Positions 46,419 to 59,505 are shown, counted from the first letter of the stretch. The stretch is 64,000 bases of DNA from Lingula anatina (GCF_001039355.2 NW_019774469.1:236553-300552), one strand, 5' to 3'. Notes: generated by a model from the letters alone, not told the origin. Numbers and translations: made by a program.

Positions 46419-48036
46419 GACATTTAATATGGAATATTTCAGTTTCGAAGGTATGCCTAGGTAAAAATCCGTTCTTTTTTCAAAAAACTCCGATCTCATA
46501 TAAGATTTGTGAATGGAGAAGTGTGTAGTCAGGTGTGTCGCTACCAATTAACTGACCTCATATGTCTGTTGTGCTGCTACATTACAGTAATATGCGGTGA
46601 TTAAATTGGGTAGTGTTCCTTTGGGCTTGCCAAAGCTTGGCTTAGGCAAAGCTTGGTTCTGTCAAAAAAGTATCTGTATGTCGGCAACTACTGCATAGAA
46701 GAATTTGAAATTTTGCATGCAAGCGGTCAGTTTTGCAGTGCGTAAAATGAGCTTAGTAATGCTTTACAAATTTGTTAATTTGTGGCAGAATGGCGCAAAA
46801 AAAGATATACATTACCAGACAGATTATAGCGCTAAACGGAACGGTCCGCACAGTTTTATAGAGTAATGTCCACACTGATGTACCTACACAGATGTCACAC
46901 CCAATGCATCGAAATCTTATCTCCAGGGTACAGGACGCACTGTCTTTCGGGATATGCTGCTGCAACTAAACAAAAGCCACCCAGTCCGTTCAGAACGAGG
47001 GGTAAATTGCCACCAAAATGCGTTTTTCAAGGCCCTTAACGAACACCAAACTGGTTTTAGCAGGTTAGAATACCAGACGACCTCCGAGGTATCCACTGTA
47101 AACAGCAAATCATCGCCGTCTGTTTCTCTTACGAATTGGGGGCCATGACCGTTTCTGGGTAGAACACTGAAACCACGTGGCTTTCTTTATTGAGGTCAAA
47201 TTTCACCTGTACCGCCAACTAGGAGTTAACAGTCATCCAGAAGAGGCCTACGACGAAGCATGTGCCGCGTCTAAAGTGACACGGGTCAGTATTTGGAGTG
47301 GATACCACATTGGTGCCAAAACACCAATGGTAGTCATTGACGAAAACCTGAACCAGATCAAATAAAGGAATAATATGGAAACCACCTGACTATCATTTGA
47401 TAGGGGGCACCTTAGGAACACTTTTAGGTTGCACGGTGAGTTTGCCGATTCACACAGAGCACTTTTAATAGCAGATAGCGTACAGAACCAAGAGAATGAG
47501 TAGCTACCTTGGTCATCAAAATCGCCATAATTGAACCACATAGGCAATATGTTGGTAGGTCATTACTCGCCGAATCATGTCTTACAACAAAACTGAGCCA
47601 AAGTGGACAGGCTTTAACCGTTACCTGGAATTTTATTTCAGATTAAACTCTAAAAACCTATCATAAGGAATACCTTGCGGCTTGAAAGCTCTGGTAACAG
47701 CAAGATGAGGTCAAGCGTAACAGCGACTGTTGCTGTGACTAGACACTGACGTGGGGGCCTTTGTGGGACGTGTAACTATTTTAAAGACAATAATTAGGAA
47801 AATATAGAGATCCAAAATATCGCTTTCAATGGTTGTCGCATCACTTAAAATAGGCAATGTAATTTTTTTATGCTTCACTGGCGAATTCAATAAATGAACT
47901 GATGTCACAATGACATCGAATAGATTATCAAAAGTTATGAAAACACGATTTTAATCCTTATTTTCATTTCTCAGTCAGCAATATAGGAAAAAAACTGATA
48001 AATTATGATTTGCAAAAAAATTCCATATTAAATGTC
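46419..48036 (+). mobile_element. Degenerate Tc1-like transposon, 1.62 kb, with terminal inverted repeats
   Basis: The left end GACATTTAATATGGAAT is the reverse complement of the right end ATTCCATATTAAATGTC at 48020-48036. The length matches autonomous Tc1 elements (about 1.6 kb). It interrupts the second copy of the old tandem duplication, whose two halves resume on either side. Confidence 0.65.
46940..47640 (+). pseudogene. Tc1-family DDE transposase pseudogene
   Basis: Recognisable remnants are VSIWSGYHIGAKTPMVVIDE followed by NLN (about 47280-47360), and further on, across stop codons, a degenerate LPW-SSKSP-LNHI block (about 47506-47545) corresponding to the LPWP...SPDLNPIEHLW region of Tc1 transposases. 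Several stops and frameshifts make it inactive. The N-terminal DNA-binding part is not confidently identified. Confidence 0.6.
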
Positions 48037-48287
48037 AAGTCTGTATTTCTATAATCTGCGTTTTTGGATAATGGTGCTTGAGACGAGTGCCAATGGAAGT
48101 AAATCTTAAATCAAACTGTAACGGATTATTCCCCAGGTATTTGTATCATAGTTACACCTTTTATAACTAGTCTCGAAGTAATCAAGTGTAACTTACCATT
48201 CAAAAGACAATTAGCAAGAGGTAGGGAGTAAGAGTATTAACGCCCCTATTTCACCACCACTACTTCGTCTCAAGACTGACAACGTTG

Positions 48288-48384
48288 CAAAAAAAAAAAA
48301 AATAAATAAATAAATAAATAAAATAATAATAATAATAATAATAAATAATAAAAATAAAAATAATATAAATAAATAAATAAAATA
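48288..48384. repeat. A-rich (AAAT)n/(AAT)n tract
   Basis: Mixed AAAT and AAT units, seen directly. Confidence 0.9.
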
Positions 48385-48399
48385 GAGGTGGTAAAACCA

Positions 48400-49790
48400 C
48401 TATCTTCCCCCTATCAGACCCCCTGGCGTCTATTTCAATGCCTACCCTTTTTTAGAATTTATTTACCCAATAGAGCTATCTGAATAGCTAACTTTGCGGC
48501 AATAACTCGCTAACCTTTGCGCCAGGAAATCAACTATAAATATAATAATAAATATATGTAGCGTTTAACATGCTTGCTTATATATGATTGCCGATATTAT
48601 TTTCAAGAACGTTTCATTTCCTCAGCCAAATTCAGCATCTGCACAATGTATGTTGGACACTATATATGTCAAATTTTGCTTTAAATGGGAAACAACCTTT
48701 CTCAATCAAACAAGTTACGAAATGCTCGAAACTGTTCACTTAATTGTTCTTACACCATGTGTGTGTTTTAAAGAAGTCAATCAGAAAATAGAAAAGGCAC
48801 AAAAAGTACCGAATTCGTGGTCAAAATCACGTCAGTTGTAGAGTACTTACCAGATTATGAGTCTTTTTCTTTCTTTTAAGGCCTTGGCAAAGTCAGCTAT
48901 GCAGCATTTGCTGCAGTCTTGGCAAAAGTTCCTTTTTTTGTGTTGTATTTTGTATAATTCTTCTCATTCCGAAACCAGATGGAGGGTGACTAAGATTATT
49001 TAGCCTTATTTCAGTGAAAAGCATTCCGTTACGACTCTTATTTTGTATCTACACTAGATGGTCCTCTGAGAGCCAAAACTTAGTCAGAGTGGCTCAGTCT
49101 TCTTAGTCCCATATCTGTGAAAGCTTTCAAAAATTCATATACAACATGTACGTATTGATGGTGACGTTGTTATAAACCGATTAGAATGTGAGAAATATTT
49201 TGTATTGCATTACTTTATCAGTGTCTTAAGTTAGCCTCTACTAGGGTGGCAGATATTATAGGCAAGTTTTCAAAAAGGCAGAGAATCAGATGACTGTCTA
49301 TTTATCTAAATGCATATCTGTGAATATCTTGTGAAAATCAATCTGTCACCCTGGTAGAGGGCAGTCTTTGTGTCGTATAAGGAATGCTTTCTGCCGGGAA
49401 TGGGGTGTAGGCAAGAGAGGGTGCGAAATTGCTTAATTTGATTTTAGGTGTAACATCGTGTTGCGGTATTTTATGCATTCTGTATCGTATAGGTAGAACC
49501 TTGCGCTACTTGGTTGAGTGAAGCCTTGCACATATGACTTGTAACGATACTGACGAAATGCTCACATATGTATTTATTTCCTTCGTGTTTTAATTTAGTT
49601 TCCTTACAAAATAAATGACTTCTTCTTATTTTTTTTTCTTGAGTTTTGTGAAAATAAAATATAGGGTGAAGGAAAGTGACACTTTACATAGTTGCTGTTG
49701 CTTTGAATTACCAGAACGTATATTAATTAGAATGTATATATTTTTAAAGATATGAGGTGTTGGTGGCGGATAGGCGAGAATAGAAAGCAC
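48400..49790. other. No gene recognised
   Basis: AT-rich sequence including the tail of the old duplication up to about 48600. The open frame at 48584-48841 shows no domain or splice signal that would support a gene. Confidence 0.5.
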
Positions 49791-50079
49791 AATTAGATCA
49801 CTTACTTAAGTGAGTGGTGGGAGAGCAACCAGGAAAAGTAGGTACGAGGGATTGGGGAGAAAAGGTGTATTTCCCAAAAAGCTGTAATATAGCATTGACT
49901 AATTTAAGTACACGCTTGGTTTAAAAAAGTACCCAAGATCCCCTAGCCACTGATGTGCATGGAAAAGGAAGAGACTGAATCCCCGGCTCCTGCGCACATT
50001 TCGACTAACAACAAAATACCAGCAGATAACGCTGAATTTAGACAATTGTGCTTTATTGACTTGGATATAATTATATTAG

Positions 50080-51560
50080 AAGATATAAGAACCTTTTCTT
50101 AATTATACTAGTAGAGAGTAGGAAATACACTATCTGTTGTAAGTCAAATGCATTTCACCTTATTTTTTAATTTTACTGATCATAGTGTCCAAAACAAAAC
50201 AGTTTCAACTCCACGGCTTCTGTAACAACTCTGTGGCGGGCAGTTGAAAACCCACACTCACTTTCAAGTTTTCACGGTGTTATTAATGTTCTGTTCTCCT
50301 ATCCCCAGAGATTTAATGTCAAGTATACCATGGTTATATAGCAGAGTAAAAGATTCACATTTTGGTCTGACTGCAATCCTTTTTTTAGTCACTACTCTTT
50401 ATCACCTATACAGTTACAATCATTATCATGTAGGTCAACTTAATATTCATGCAATCTAGCTACTAAAGGCGATCGGCTTGCTAAACATAAATTTCTCAAA
50501 TTGTTTTTAATACATTTATTTAAGTTCGTCATTCAATTACATGGGCGTAACTAGGCATACGCACGGATGCACTGTGCGTACAATTTTTTTGGCCAACCAT
50601 GATATTATTTTATATAAATTTAGTGTATTTTTTCACGGAATATAAAAGAAAATCCTCTGCTTATTAAAGTGACCTGTATGTACAAATCCTCTGTATCAAT
50701 TGTATTGGCACAATTGTTCTGACCCCCCTCCCCGTCTTGCAAAGTGAGGTTAACAATGCCTGAAACCTTAATAAGTCCTATCTTAATCGTCCATCTAACT
50801 AGAACTTCCTTTACCTCTTAATTGGAGGGTTCAGTGGCCCTCAACTCTCCGGTACAATCTTTCTTCAGAATATCAAGCGCATTCTCACTGGCGATATTTA
50901 TCTCAGGTAAAAATCTGCCTGAGTGTTATTTTCAAATAGCAGCTCGATCCCGCAACCCTGGGGACACTAGATAAAATCTGGACACCAGGTTTAAGAAGGA
51001 GCTAGAGAAACAAAGGAATAATTTTTCCTGCAAAAGTTCAAAGAATTTTGACACGGACTTGACCCAGCTTACCCCTCCAAACTAATAGGGTGACATGGGC
51101 AATTTTTACAAACAAATAATTAAACTTAGATGTATCAGAGCTCTGTCGTGTCGTACAATTGGTTGGTTTTGGGAACTATGCATCCACATGATTGTAAGGT
51201 GAATGAAAATGTATGTTAGTTCAACTCAGAGGTGGATCCAGGATTTTTCGAAGGGGGTTCCACATATGCGAAGCTAGCCTCCTTTTCAATAAATATACCG
51301 TTCTGGGTAATAAGAATATTGAAACTTTTTTTATTGCGAGAATATTTCTGACTAAATGATGATTTTATTATTAATGGAAATTAAGCTGCGATGTGTGGTA
51401 CACATGCAGGGCCGTATCCTCCGGTGGGGGCAGCTGCCCCCCTGGGATTTGAGGTGCAAAAAAAAAAAAAAAAAATAATAATAATAATCGCAGAGGTAAA
51501 AAAAATAATTGCAAAGTTGGTTTCAATTCTGTGAGAAAATGCACTCATGGCCACTAGACA
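50080..51560. repeat. Copy 1 of an apparently exact 1481-bp duplication
   Basis: Starts AAGATATAAGAACC and ends GGCCACTAGACA immediately before the N at 51561. The same sequence restarts at 51562 with offset 1482. No difference was seen on reading. Confidence 0.95.
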
Positions 51561-51561
51561 N
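51561..51561. other. Assembly gap (single N)
   Basis: Separates the two identical 1481-bp copies. Confidence 0.9.
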
Positions 51562-53042
51562 AAGATATAAGAACCTTTTCTTAATTATACTAGTAGAGAG
51601 TAGGAAATACACTATCTGTTGTAAGTCAAATGCATTTCACCTTATTTTTTAATTTTACTGATCATAGTGTCCAAAACAAAACAGTTTCAACTCCACGGCT
51701 TCTGTAACAACTCTGTGGCGGGCAGTTGAAAACCCACACTCACTTTCAAGTTTTCACGGTGTTATTAATGTTCTGTTCTCCTATCCCCAGAGATTTAATG
51801 TCAAGTATACCATGGTTATATAGCAGAGTAAAAGATTCACATTTTGGTCTGACTGCAATCCTTTTTTTAGTCACTACTCTTTATCACCTATACAGTTACA
51901 ATCATTATCATGTAGGTCAACTTAATATTCATGCAATCTAGCTACTAAAGGCGATCGGCTTGCTAAACATAAATTTCTCAAATTGTTTTTAATACATTTA
52001 TTTAAGTTCGTCATTCAATTACATGGGCGTAACTAGGCATACGCACGGATGCACTGTGCGTACAATTTTTTTGGCCAACCATGATATTATTTTATATAAA
52101 TTTAGTGTATTTTTTCACGGAATATAAAAGAAAATCCTCTGCTTATTAAAGTGACCTGTATGTACAAATCCTCTGTATCAATTGTATTGGCACAATTGTT
52201 CTGACCCCCCTCCCCGTCTTGCAAAGTGAGGTTAACAATGCCTGAAACCTTAATAAGTCCTATCTTAATCGTCCATCTAACTAGAACTTCCTTTACCTCT
52301 TAATTGGAGGGTTCAGTGGCCCTCAACTCTCCGGTACAATCTTTCTTCAGAATATCAAGCGCATTCTCACTGGCGATATTTATCTCAGGTAAAAATCTGC
52401 CTGAGTGTTATTTTCAAATAGCAGCTCGATCCCGCAACCCTGGGGACACTAGATAAAATCTGGACACCAGGTTTAAGAAGGAGCTAGAGAAACAAAGGAA
52501 TAATTTTTCCTGCAAAAGTTCAAAGAATTTTGACACGGACTTGACCCAGCTTACCCCTCCAAACTAATAGGGTGACATGGGCAATTTTTACAAACAAATA
52601 ATTAAACTTAGATGTATCAGAGCTCTGTCGTGTCGTACAATTGGTTGGTTTTGGGAACTATGCATCCACATGATTGTAAGGTGAATGAAAATGTATGTTA
52701 GTTCAACTCAGAGGTGGATCCAGGATTTTTCGAAGGGGGTTCCACATATGCGAAGCTAGCCTCCTTTTCAATAAATATACCGTTCTGGGTAATAAGAATA
52801 TTGAAACTTTTTTTATTGCGAGAATATTTCTGACTAAATGATGATTTTATTATTAATGGAAATTAAGCTGCGATGTGTGGTACACATGCAGGGCCGTATC
52901 CTCCGGTGGGGGCAGCTGCCCCCCTGGGATTTGAGGTGCAAAAAAAAAAAAAAAAAATAATAATAATAATCGCAGAGGTAAAAAAAATAATTGCAAAGTT
53001 GGTTTCAATTCTGTGAGAAAATGCACTCATGGCCACTAGACA
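51562..53042. repeat. Copy 2 of the 1481-bp duplication
   Basis: Apparently base-for-base repeat of 50080-51560. It continues after GGCCACTAGACA into unique sequence TTCATTCAAC. Confidence 0.95.
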
Positions 53043-53567
53043 TTCATTCAACAATATGTTTACAAAGGTGTACTGTTTTTAGCCAACTCAGTTCATGCCA
53101 AAATGCTCACCCTCCCTTAGGAAATGAAGTCCAATTGGCGTGCTGTGTTGAAAAAAAGACTGTACTTATGGCAAAATGAACCCACAATTTCTGACTTCTG
53201 ATTGAGCAAAAAATAAAAGTTAAAATGCACCAGAATGCAGTATTATACATACAGTTTTTAAAAATTTTCCGCTTCGTGGGAGGGGGGAACCCCCTCCCAC
53301 ACCCTCGCCCCTCGGGGGCTCCGCCCCCTCGTGTCCGCTTACTGCCCCCCCCCCCCCCGGCCTTTTGCTCAGGCTACGACCCTGATATGCTGTATTTACG
53401 CTGTCCTTCATCTCTTGCGTTAGTCTACATTTTGCTGGGAATTTTAAAAATCTGTGCGTACAATTTTTAAAGGTCTGGTTACGCCCCTGAATTATACTGA
53501 TTAAAACTAATTTAACGCCAGTATGATCATTTAGAACAATAAGCAAAAACAACAACAACATCAACAC

Positions 53568-53569
53568 TG

Positions 53570-53605
<36 letters not shown>

Positions 53606-53606
53606 A
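53568..53606. repeat. (TAC)n microsatellite
   Basis: About 13 TAC units at the position where segmental copy A has (AAT)n. Confidence 0.95.
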
Positions 53607-53609
53607 TAA

Positions 53610-55380
53610 GGCCACAAGAACATATGAAAGTAAATTATGCTTACTCTGTACCAAGCATTCATTCAGTAGATAATAAAGGAACTTTTTTGTCAGTAATGTG
53701 TCTTAATTCAAATTTTGGGTTGTTTTCATTACAAACAACCTTAATGTTCTGAACATGTTTACATTCCATTGGAGTTTATAGAAAAGAAGGTCCCTGTGAT
53801 AATGACTGGCTAGTCATTTTAAGCACAAAAAAAAAAAAAAAAATTTAAACCAAGGTCACCGCTTAACCTATGGTAGCACACAGTGCAATCGTATTCCACA
53901 ACAGAGCAAATAAATCTTTGGAGCACCTGTGCAAGATCTGCTGAGGACAGTTTGAGACGTTAAAGTTGGCGTAGATAATACAATTGTGAGCATGAATTTT
54001 ATAGATGTATTCCACATGGTCATAATTATCATTTAAGGTTGAAAGTAATGAAAACAGAACGGGCAGTAACGAAAACACATAACATACGTCGCTCCAGAAA
54101 AAATATTTAAGGGGTTAAATCATTTTAAAGTGTGTCTAAAGTTTCATAAAAAGCTGTGCATTGCAAAAATAAGCATTTTGGGGGTTTTCAAATCCATGAA
54201 GTGTTGTATAAGACTGAACACTTACATTTTTTCTTTCACTAGCTTTTAGCTCATTTTTATATCATTTCATAAATATTTTCTTTTTAAATTTTACCTACGC
54301 ATATTTGTATACCTTCTACCTTTTTTACAACTTTTACCTTTTTCTCTGAATAAACTTATTATACTTAATCATAGTTATAACATTAGCAAAAATAATACAG
54401 AAAAATACTAACATTAAGCCATGGAAACACTGACAATAAAAATGATACAATATACTACCATTAAATAGGCGAACTCCTTTAAGAAATACTATTTGAAAAA
54501 AAAACTCATACACTTGTAAACAGCTTTGTCCTATGTTCTTCATTAATTTATATAAAAGTCTACATTTTCAATTATTCATTGGTTATAGACAGGTCATTTC
54601 AAAGATTTGGAGCACGCTAGTATCTCAAAAGCACACTTCCTAGAATATGCATATTCATAAGCATTTCTATCGGCAGTTAAAAAGTTTGTAAAATGTGATA
54701 CACAATAGACGTATGCCGCATAGCTATCAAAGGTGTAAATGTCTACATCATGTCAGAAAAATTAAGGGACATAATATTATTAAGAGCCTATACATAGTAT
54801 TTGACATAATATTTTACATTTGGTTGCTATTTTTCTAAATAAACTCATTATGGTTTATCATAATTAGTATATTAACAAAATAATAATGAAAAATACTGAC
54901 AATAAGCAGTAGAAACACGGATATTAAAAATCACAATATACTATACTTAAATAGGCATACTCCTTTTGAAATACTATTTGAAAACTTCATACAGTAAATC
55001 AAACAACCTATGTTTTTCATTGAGTTATGAAAAAATCTACATTTTTCACTCATTTTATGATTATTGACAGACCATTTCAAAGATTTGGAGCACACTAGTA
55101 TCTCAAACGCACATCCCCTATAATATGCATGTTTATAAGCATTTCTATCGGCAATTAAAAAGTCTGTAAAATGTGATAGACAATAGACGTATGCCTGATA
55201 GGTATTAAAGGTGGACATGTCTACATCATGCCAGAAAAACAAAAGGGCCTAATATTACTAAAAGCCTAATTTATAGTATTCGACTACATGAGTATCTTCA
55301 AAAATAAGTGTTATGTGTTCTTGCTCAGTCATATTGGCTTTTTATTTCATGCACAACCTAAACTTTACCGCATTTCACAT
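53610..55380. other. Downstream flank of SMB-B, internally repeated
   Basis: No gene recognised. About 54340-54800 and 54830-55290 are two diverged tandem copies (shared: AGACAGGTCATTTCAAAGAT-like and TTTATAAGCATTTCTATCGG phrases). Copy A has a single equivalent near 36560-37030. Confidence 0.6.
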
Positions 55381-56120
55381 CTATATGGCTAGTATTCCCA
55401 ATTCTAAAAACATCAGTAGAGACATAAACAGTCCCCATAGCCCCAGAGACAAAAGCTGCCCACTGCTGGATGGTGTACGATCGGTTATACTAGGGAGCAG
55501 CAATCCTGTCGGTGTCTTTCGATTAGATCCGCGGTCAGTGCGCACTGGACAAGGTAAGATCTTCACGCGATCCCGTACCTCTATCAGAAAATCTATGCCT
55601 CTGTAACTATAGGTCGGCATTCTCTCGGCAAACTTATCTTGCAATACTGACAGAAAAGGCAATCCCTCTTTGTAAGTTTTTACTGTTCCCCGAAACAATA
55701 ATCCAAAGTCTCCTATAACAGCACCGTAGTTTCTCGTATCAGGTCGATCAAGGTTGGAGCTGTTCACAGCGCGACATTTGTGTAATATCCTCCTCCTCAC
55801 CCTCCATACGTCCCGAAATTCATCGTCCATTTTTATTCTTCCAAATGAGAGACGTTTGCCGAAATCTTCGCAGGCGCTCATGGTCTCAGTCGTGTTAACT
55901 ATTACGTTTTTGGGACTCTTAAAAAGCAAAGTGAGTGTGTATGCCGCATTGTACATGTACGTGAATAGTGACGGGCACGGATCCGACTCCTCCTCGCCTG
56001 GGCAATGTTCCTGGATTAAGAAAGTAAGCCAGTGACATCCTCTATAACATGATCAGACAAACAATGGCAATGTCTAAACGCTTTGGCTTCGACTAGATAT
56101 TAAATATTCCCCTAAATGTT

Positions 56121-56183
<63 letters not shown>

Positions 56184-59100
56184 GTTCAATATCAGAAAAA
56201 CCGCATAAAGCGTTTGCATAGTTTTTTCTCATTTTTAAAACAGTGTAATTCTGTGTTGATCAAAATGTTTGGCTAATACACTCTTGCCCAAAATGGTTGG
56301 TACACGGAAATTTTGAGATTCATATCGCCCTGTTTCTTTCATTATTATGGATATTATAAAATTGAATACTGTTTATATTGTTAAATATGTGAAGCTGGAG
56401 GATTGGTAAAGTCGAGGAGAAACAACCAATGCAAATGTGAAAAAAGCATTAATTTATTTATGTTTTTTTTCTCATGCCCCCCAAAAGAGTACTTTTTTAC
56501 ATAACAGTACCAAGTGAAAAATTAAACATAAATTTATACTGTGATTGACAATTAATATGGAATTAGGGGAAATTGTCAAGAAACATCTTCAGAGTTCATT
56601 ATCAATCCCAGTAGCGGGTGTGCCCACCCCGAGCTTGGATAATGGCCGCCAGACTGCGTGGCATACTGTGAACTAGAGTTAAAGCTCTTTGGAGAGGAAT
56701 TCTGGTCCATTCATCTTGAAGGGCATCTCGAGGTCATCTAGATTTCAGGGGGTGGGTTTCTCCTCTGAATAGCACGACCAAGTTCGTCCCACATGTGCTC
56801 ANGCAAGTATTTTTTGTTCTGAGCAAGCCAGTGGGGCGACTTTAGCAATAATCCGCACTGCAGAGGAAAATGTTTTCGTTGAAAATCTTATCCCACCTGA
56901 GTAAGTTCTGATCCATACATCCTACCAAAGTTGTTTCAATCATTTAGCAGAGTGATCTCTGTTCATAAATATACACACCATGCGCCCCATGATATAAATG
57001 TTTCAAAAGTTAAACTGCAAAGGTAATTCAGCTTCTTTTAAACGTTTCTAATCATATTATACCGCTTAATTACTATGGCTTAAGCCAAATTAGTTTCGAC
57101 GCGCATGAATGCATTACCGACACATTTGTTAGCATTATTGTCTTCTATTTATTATGCAGATGCTTTTCATTTTTGCAGCCCCCCATTTTTCCGCAGCTGG
57201 ATAGGTTTGATAAAAGTGACTGGCACCACGTGGCAGTGGTTGGACGGGACCCCCACAACATACGTCAACTGGGACGGCGACGGTGGTGGCCTGCCACAGG
57301 ACAAAGCCACGCGGCAATGCGGCTCCATAAACGATAAGAATTCTCAGTTGCGTTGGAAGGACCAACGGTGCGACGCGTTGGGGAACGTTATATGTGAGGT
57401 ACGGCTAAGTCGGGTAAACAGAGGCATCGGTAGAGTGAGGTCTTATACACTCTTGCCCAAAATGGTTGGTACACGGAAATTTTGAGATTCATATCGCCCT
57501 GTTTCTTTCATTATTATGGATATTATAAAATTGAATACTGTTTATATTGTTAAATATGTGAAGCTGGAGGATTGGTAAAGTCGAGGAGAAACAACCAATG
57601 CAAATGTGAAAAAAGCATTAATTTATTTATGTTTTTTTTCTCATGCCCCCCAAAAGAGTACTTTTTTACATAACAGTACCAAGTGAAAAATTAAACATAA
57701 ATTTATACTGTGATTGACAATTAATATGGAATTAGGGGAAATTGTCAAGAAACATCTTCAGAGTTCATTATCAATCCCAGTAGCGGGTGTGCCCACCCCG
57801 TGCTTGGATAATGGCCGCCAGACTGGGTGGCATACTGTGAACTAGAGTTAAAGCTCTTTGGAGAGGAATTCTGGTCCATTCATCTTGAAGGGCATCTCGC
57901 AGTTCATATAGATTTCAGGGGGTGGGTTTCTCCTCTGAATAGCACGACCAAGTTCGTCCCACATGTGCTCAATTGGGTTTGCATCTGGGTTTCTTGCTGG
58001 CTGTGGGATCAGCTGAATGTTGTTTTGTCGGATATAGTCTGCAATTAAGCGGGCTGTAAGGGGAGTTGGATTGTCATGTTGCAATCTAAAATTGTCTCTG
58101 TATATCCATCTTGCGAACGGCTCCAGGTTCTGCTGGAGAATGTCTCTAAAACTGGCGGCGTTAAGGTTTTCATCCAGAGAAAGCAATGGGCAAATACCGT
58201 TGCTGCAAATGGCACCCCAAACATGTATAGAACCACCTCCTCCAGCTATGAGAGTGCGTAGGCTCCCTGGGAGAGGCTGTTTACTGAAAATATCCAGGAA
58301 ACAATAGCTGTAGGAGGTGGTTCTGTACATGTTTGGGGTGCCATTTGCAGCAACGGTATTTGCCCATTACCTCCTCTGGATGAAAACCTTAACGCTGCCA
58401 GATACAGAGACATTCTCCAGCAGAACCTATAGCCGTTCGCAAGAGGGATATACAGAGACAATTTTAAATTGCAACATGACAATGCAACTCCCCACACAGC
58501 CCGCTTAATTGCAGACTATATCCGACAAAACAACATTCAGCTGATCCCACAGCCAGCAAGAAGCCCAGATGCAAACCCAATTGAGCACATGTGGGACGAA
58601 CTTGGTCGTGCTATTCAGAGGAGAAATCCTCCCCCTGCAAATCTAGATGAACTGCGAGATGCCTTTCAAGATGAATGGACCAGAATTCCTCTCCAAAGAG
58701 CTGTAACTCTAGTTCACAGTATGCCACGCCGTCTGGCGGCCATTATTCAAGCTCGGGGTGGGCATACCCGCTATTGAGATTAATAATGAACTCTGAAGAT
58801 GTTTCTTGACAATTTCCCCTAATTTCATATTAATTGTCAATCACAGTATAAATTTATGTTTAATTTTTCACTTGGTACTGTTATGTAAAAAAGTACTCTT
58901 TTGGGGGGCATGAGAAAAAAAACCCTAAATAAATTAATGCTTTTTTCACATTTCCATTGGTTGTTTCTCCTTGACTTTACCAATCCTCCAGCTTCACATA
59001 TTTAACAAATATAAACAGTTTTAATTTGGTAATATCAATAATAATGAAAGAAACGGGGCGATATGCATCCCAAAATATCCGTGTACCAACCATTTTGGGC

Positions 59101-59223
59101 AAGAGTGTATAAACAACGCTGATGTAACCCAGGCCAAGGTATTTTTCTGTATTCTATTTGAAGTGCCTGAGATATCTCCCCTTTGTCACAACTCCAATGA
59201 AAGTTTCAAAATCTTCACACACA

Positions 59224-59257
<34 letters not shown>

Positions 59258-59463
59258 TATGATTCTTGCCACCGACCATAATTTTGAGGAAGTTTCCACA
59301 TATTTTTTCTTTCAAAAATACGCTACGTATTAGTCCGTTGGTTCTATTAATTTCGACTTACTCCTGGAAAAACATCCATGCTGTCTTTGTATGATCTAAA
59401 TCGCCTAAACTGTTTAATAACAACAACAAAATAATAATAATAATAATAATAATAATATAAGTC

Positions 59464-59505
<42 letters not shown>

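Larger units (their letters stand above)
50540..53489. mobile_element. hAT-like non-autonomous element inserted downstream of SMB-B
   Basis: Left end CATGGGCGTAACTAGG and right end GGTTACGCCCCTG form terminal inverted repeats of CAGGGGCGTAAC type. An AATTA lies on both sides. The paralogous site near 35750 reads straight through as CATTCAATTATACTG, so it is the empty site. The true element is about 1.47 kb (52022-53489) if the gap duplication is an artefact. It holds nested GGTGGATCCAGGATTTTT and a GC-rich stretch at 53275-53390, and no intact transposase. Confidence 0.75.

Noticed and set aside
53220-53654. 144-codon minus-strand frame with a run of valines
   Set aside because: Produced by the (TAC)n microsatellite and GC-rich transposon sequence.
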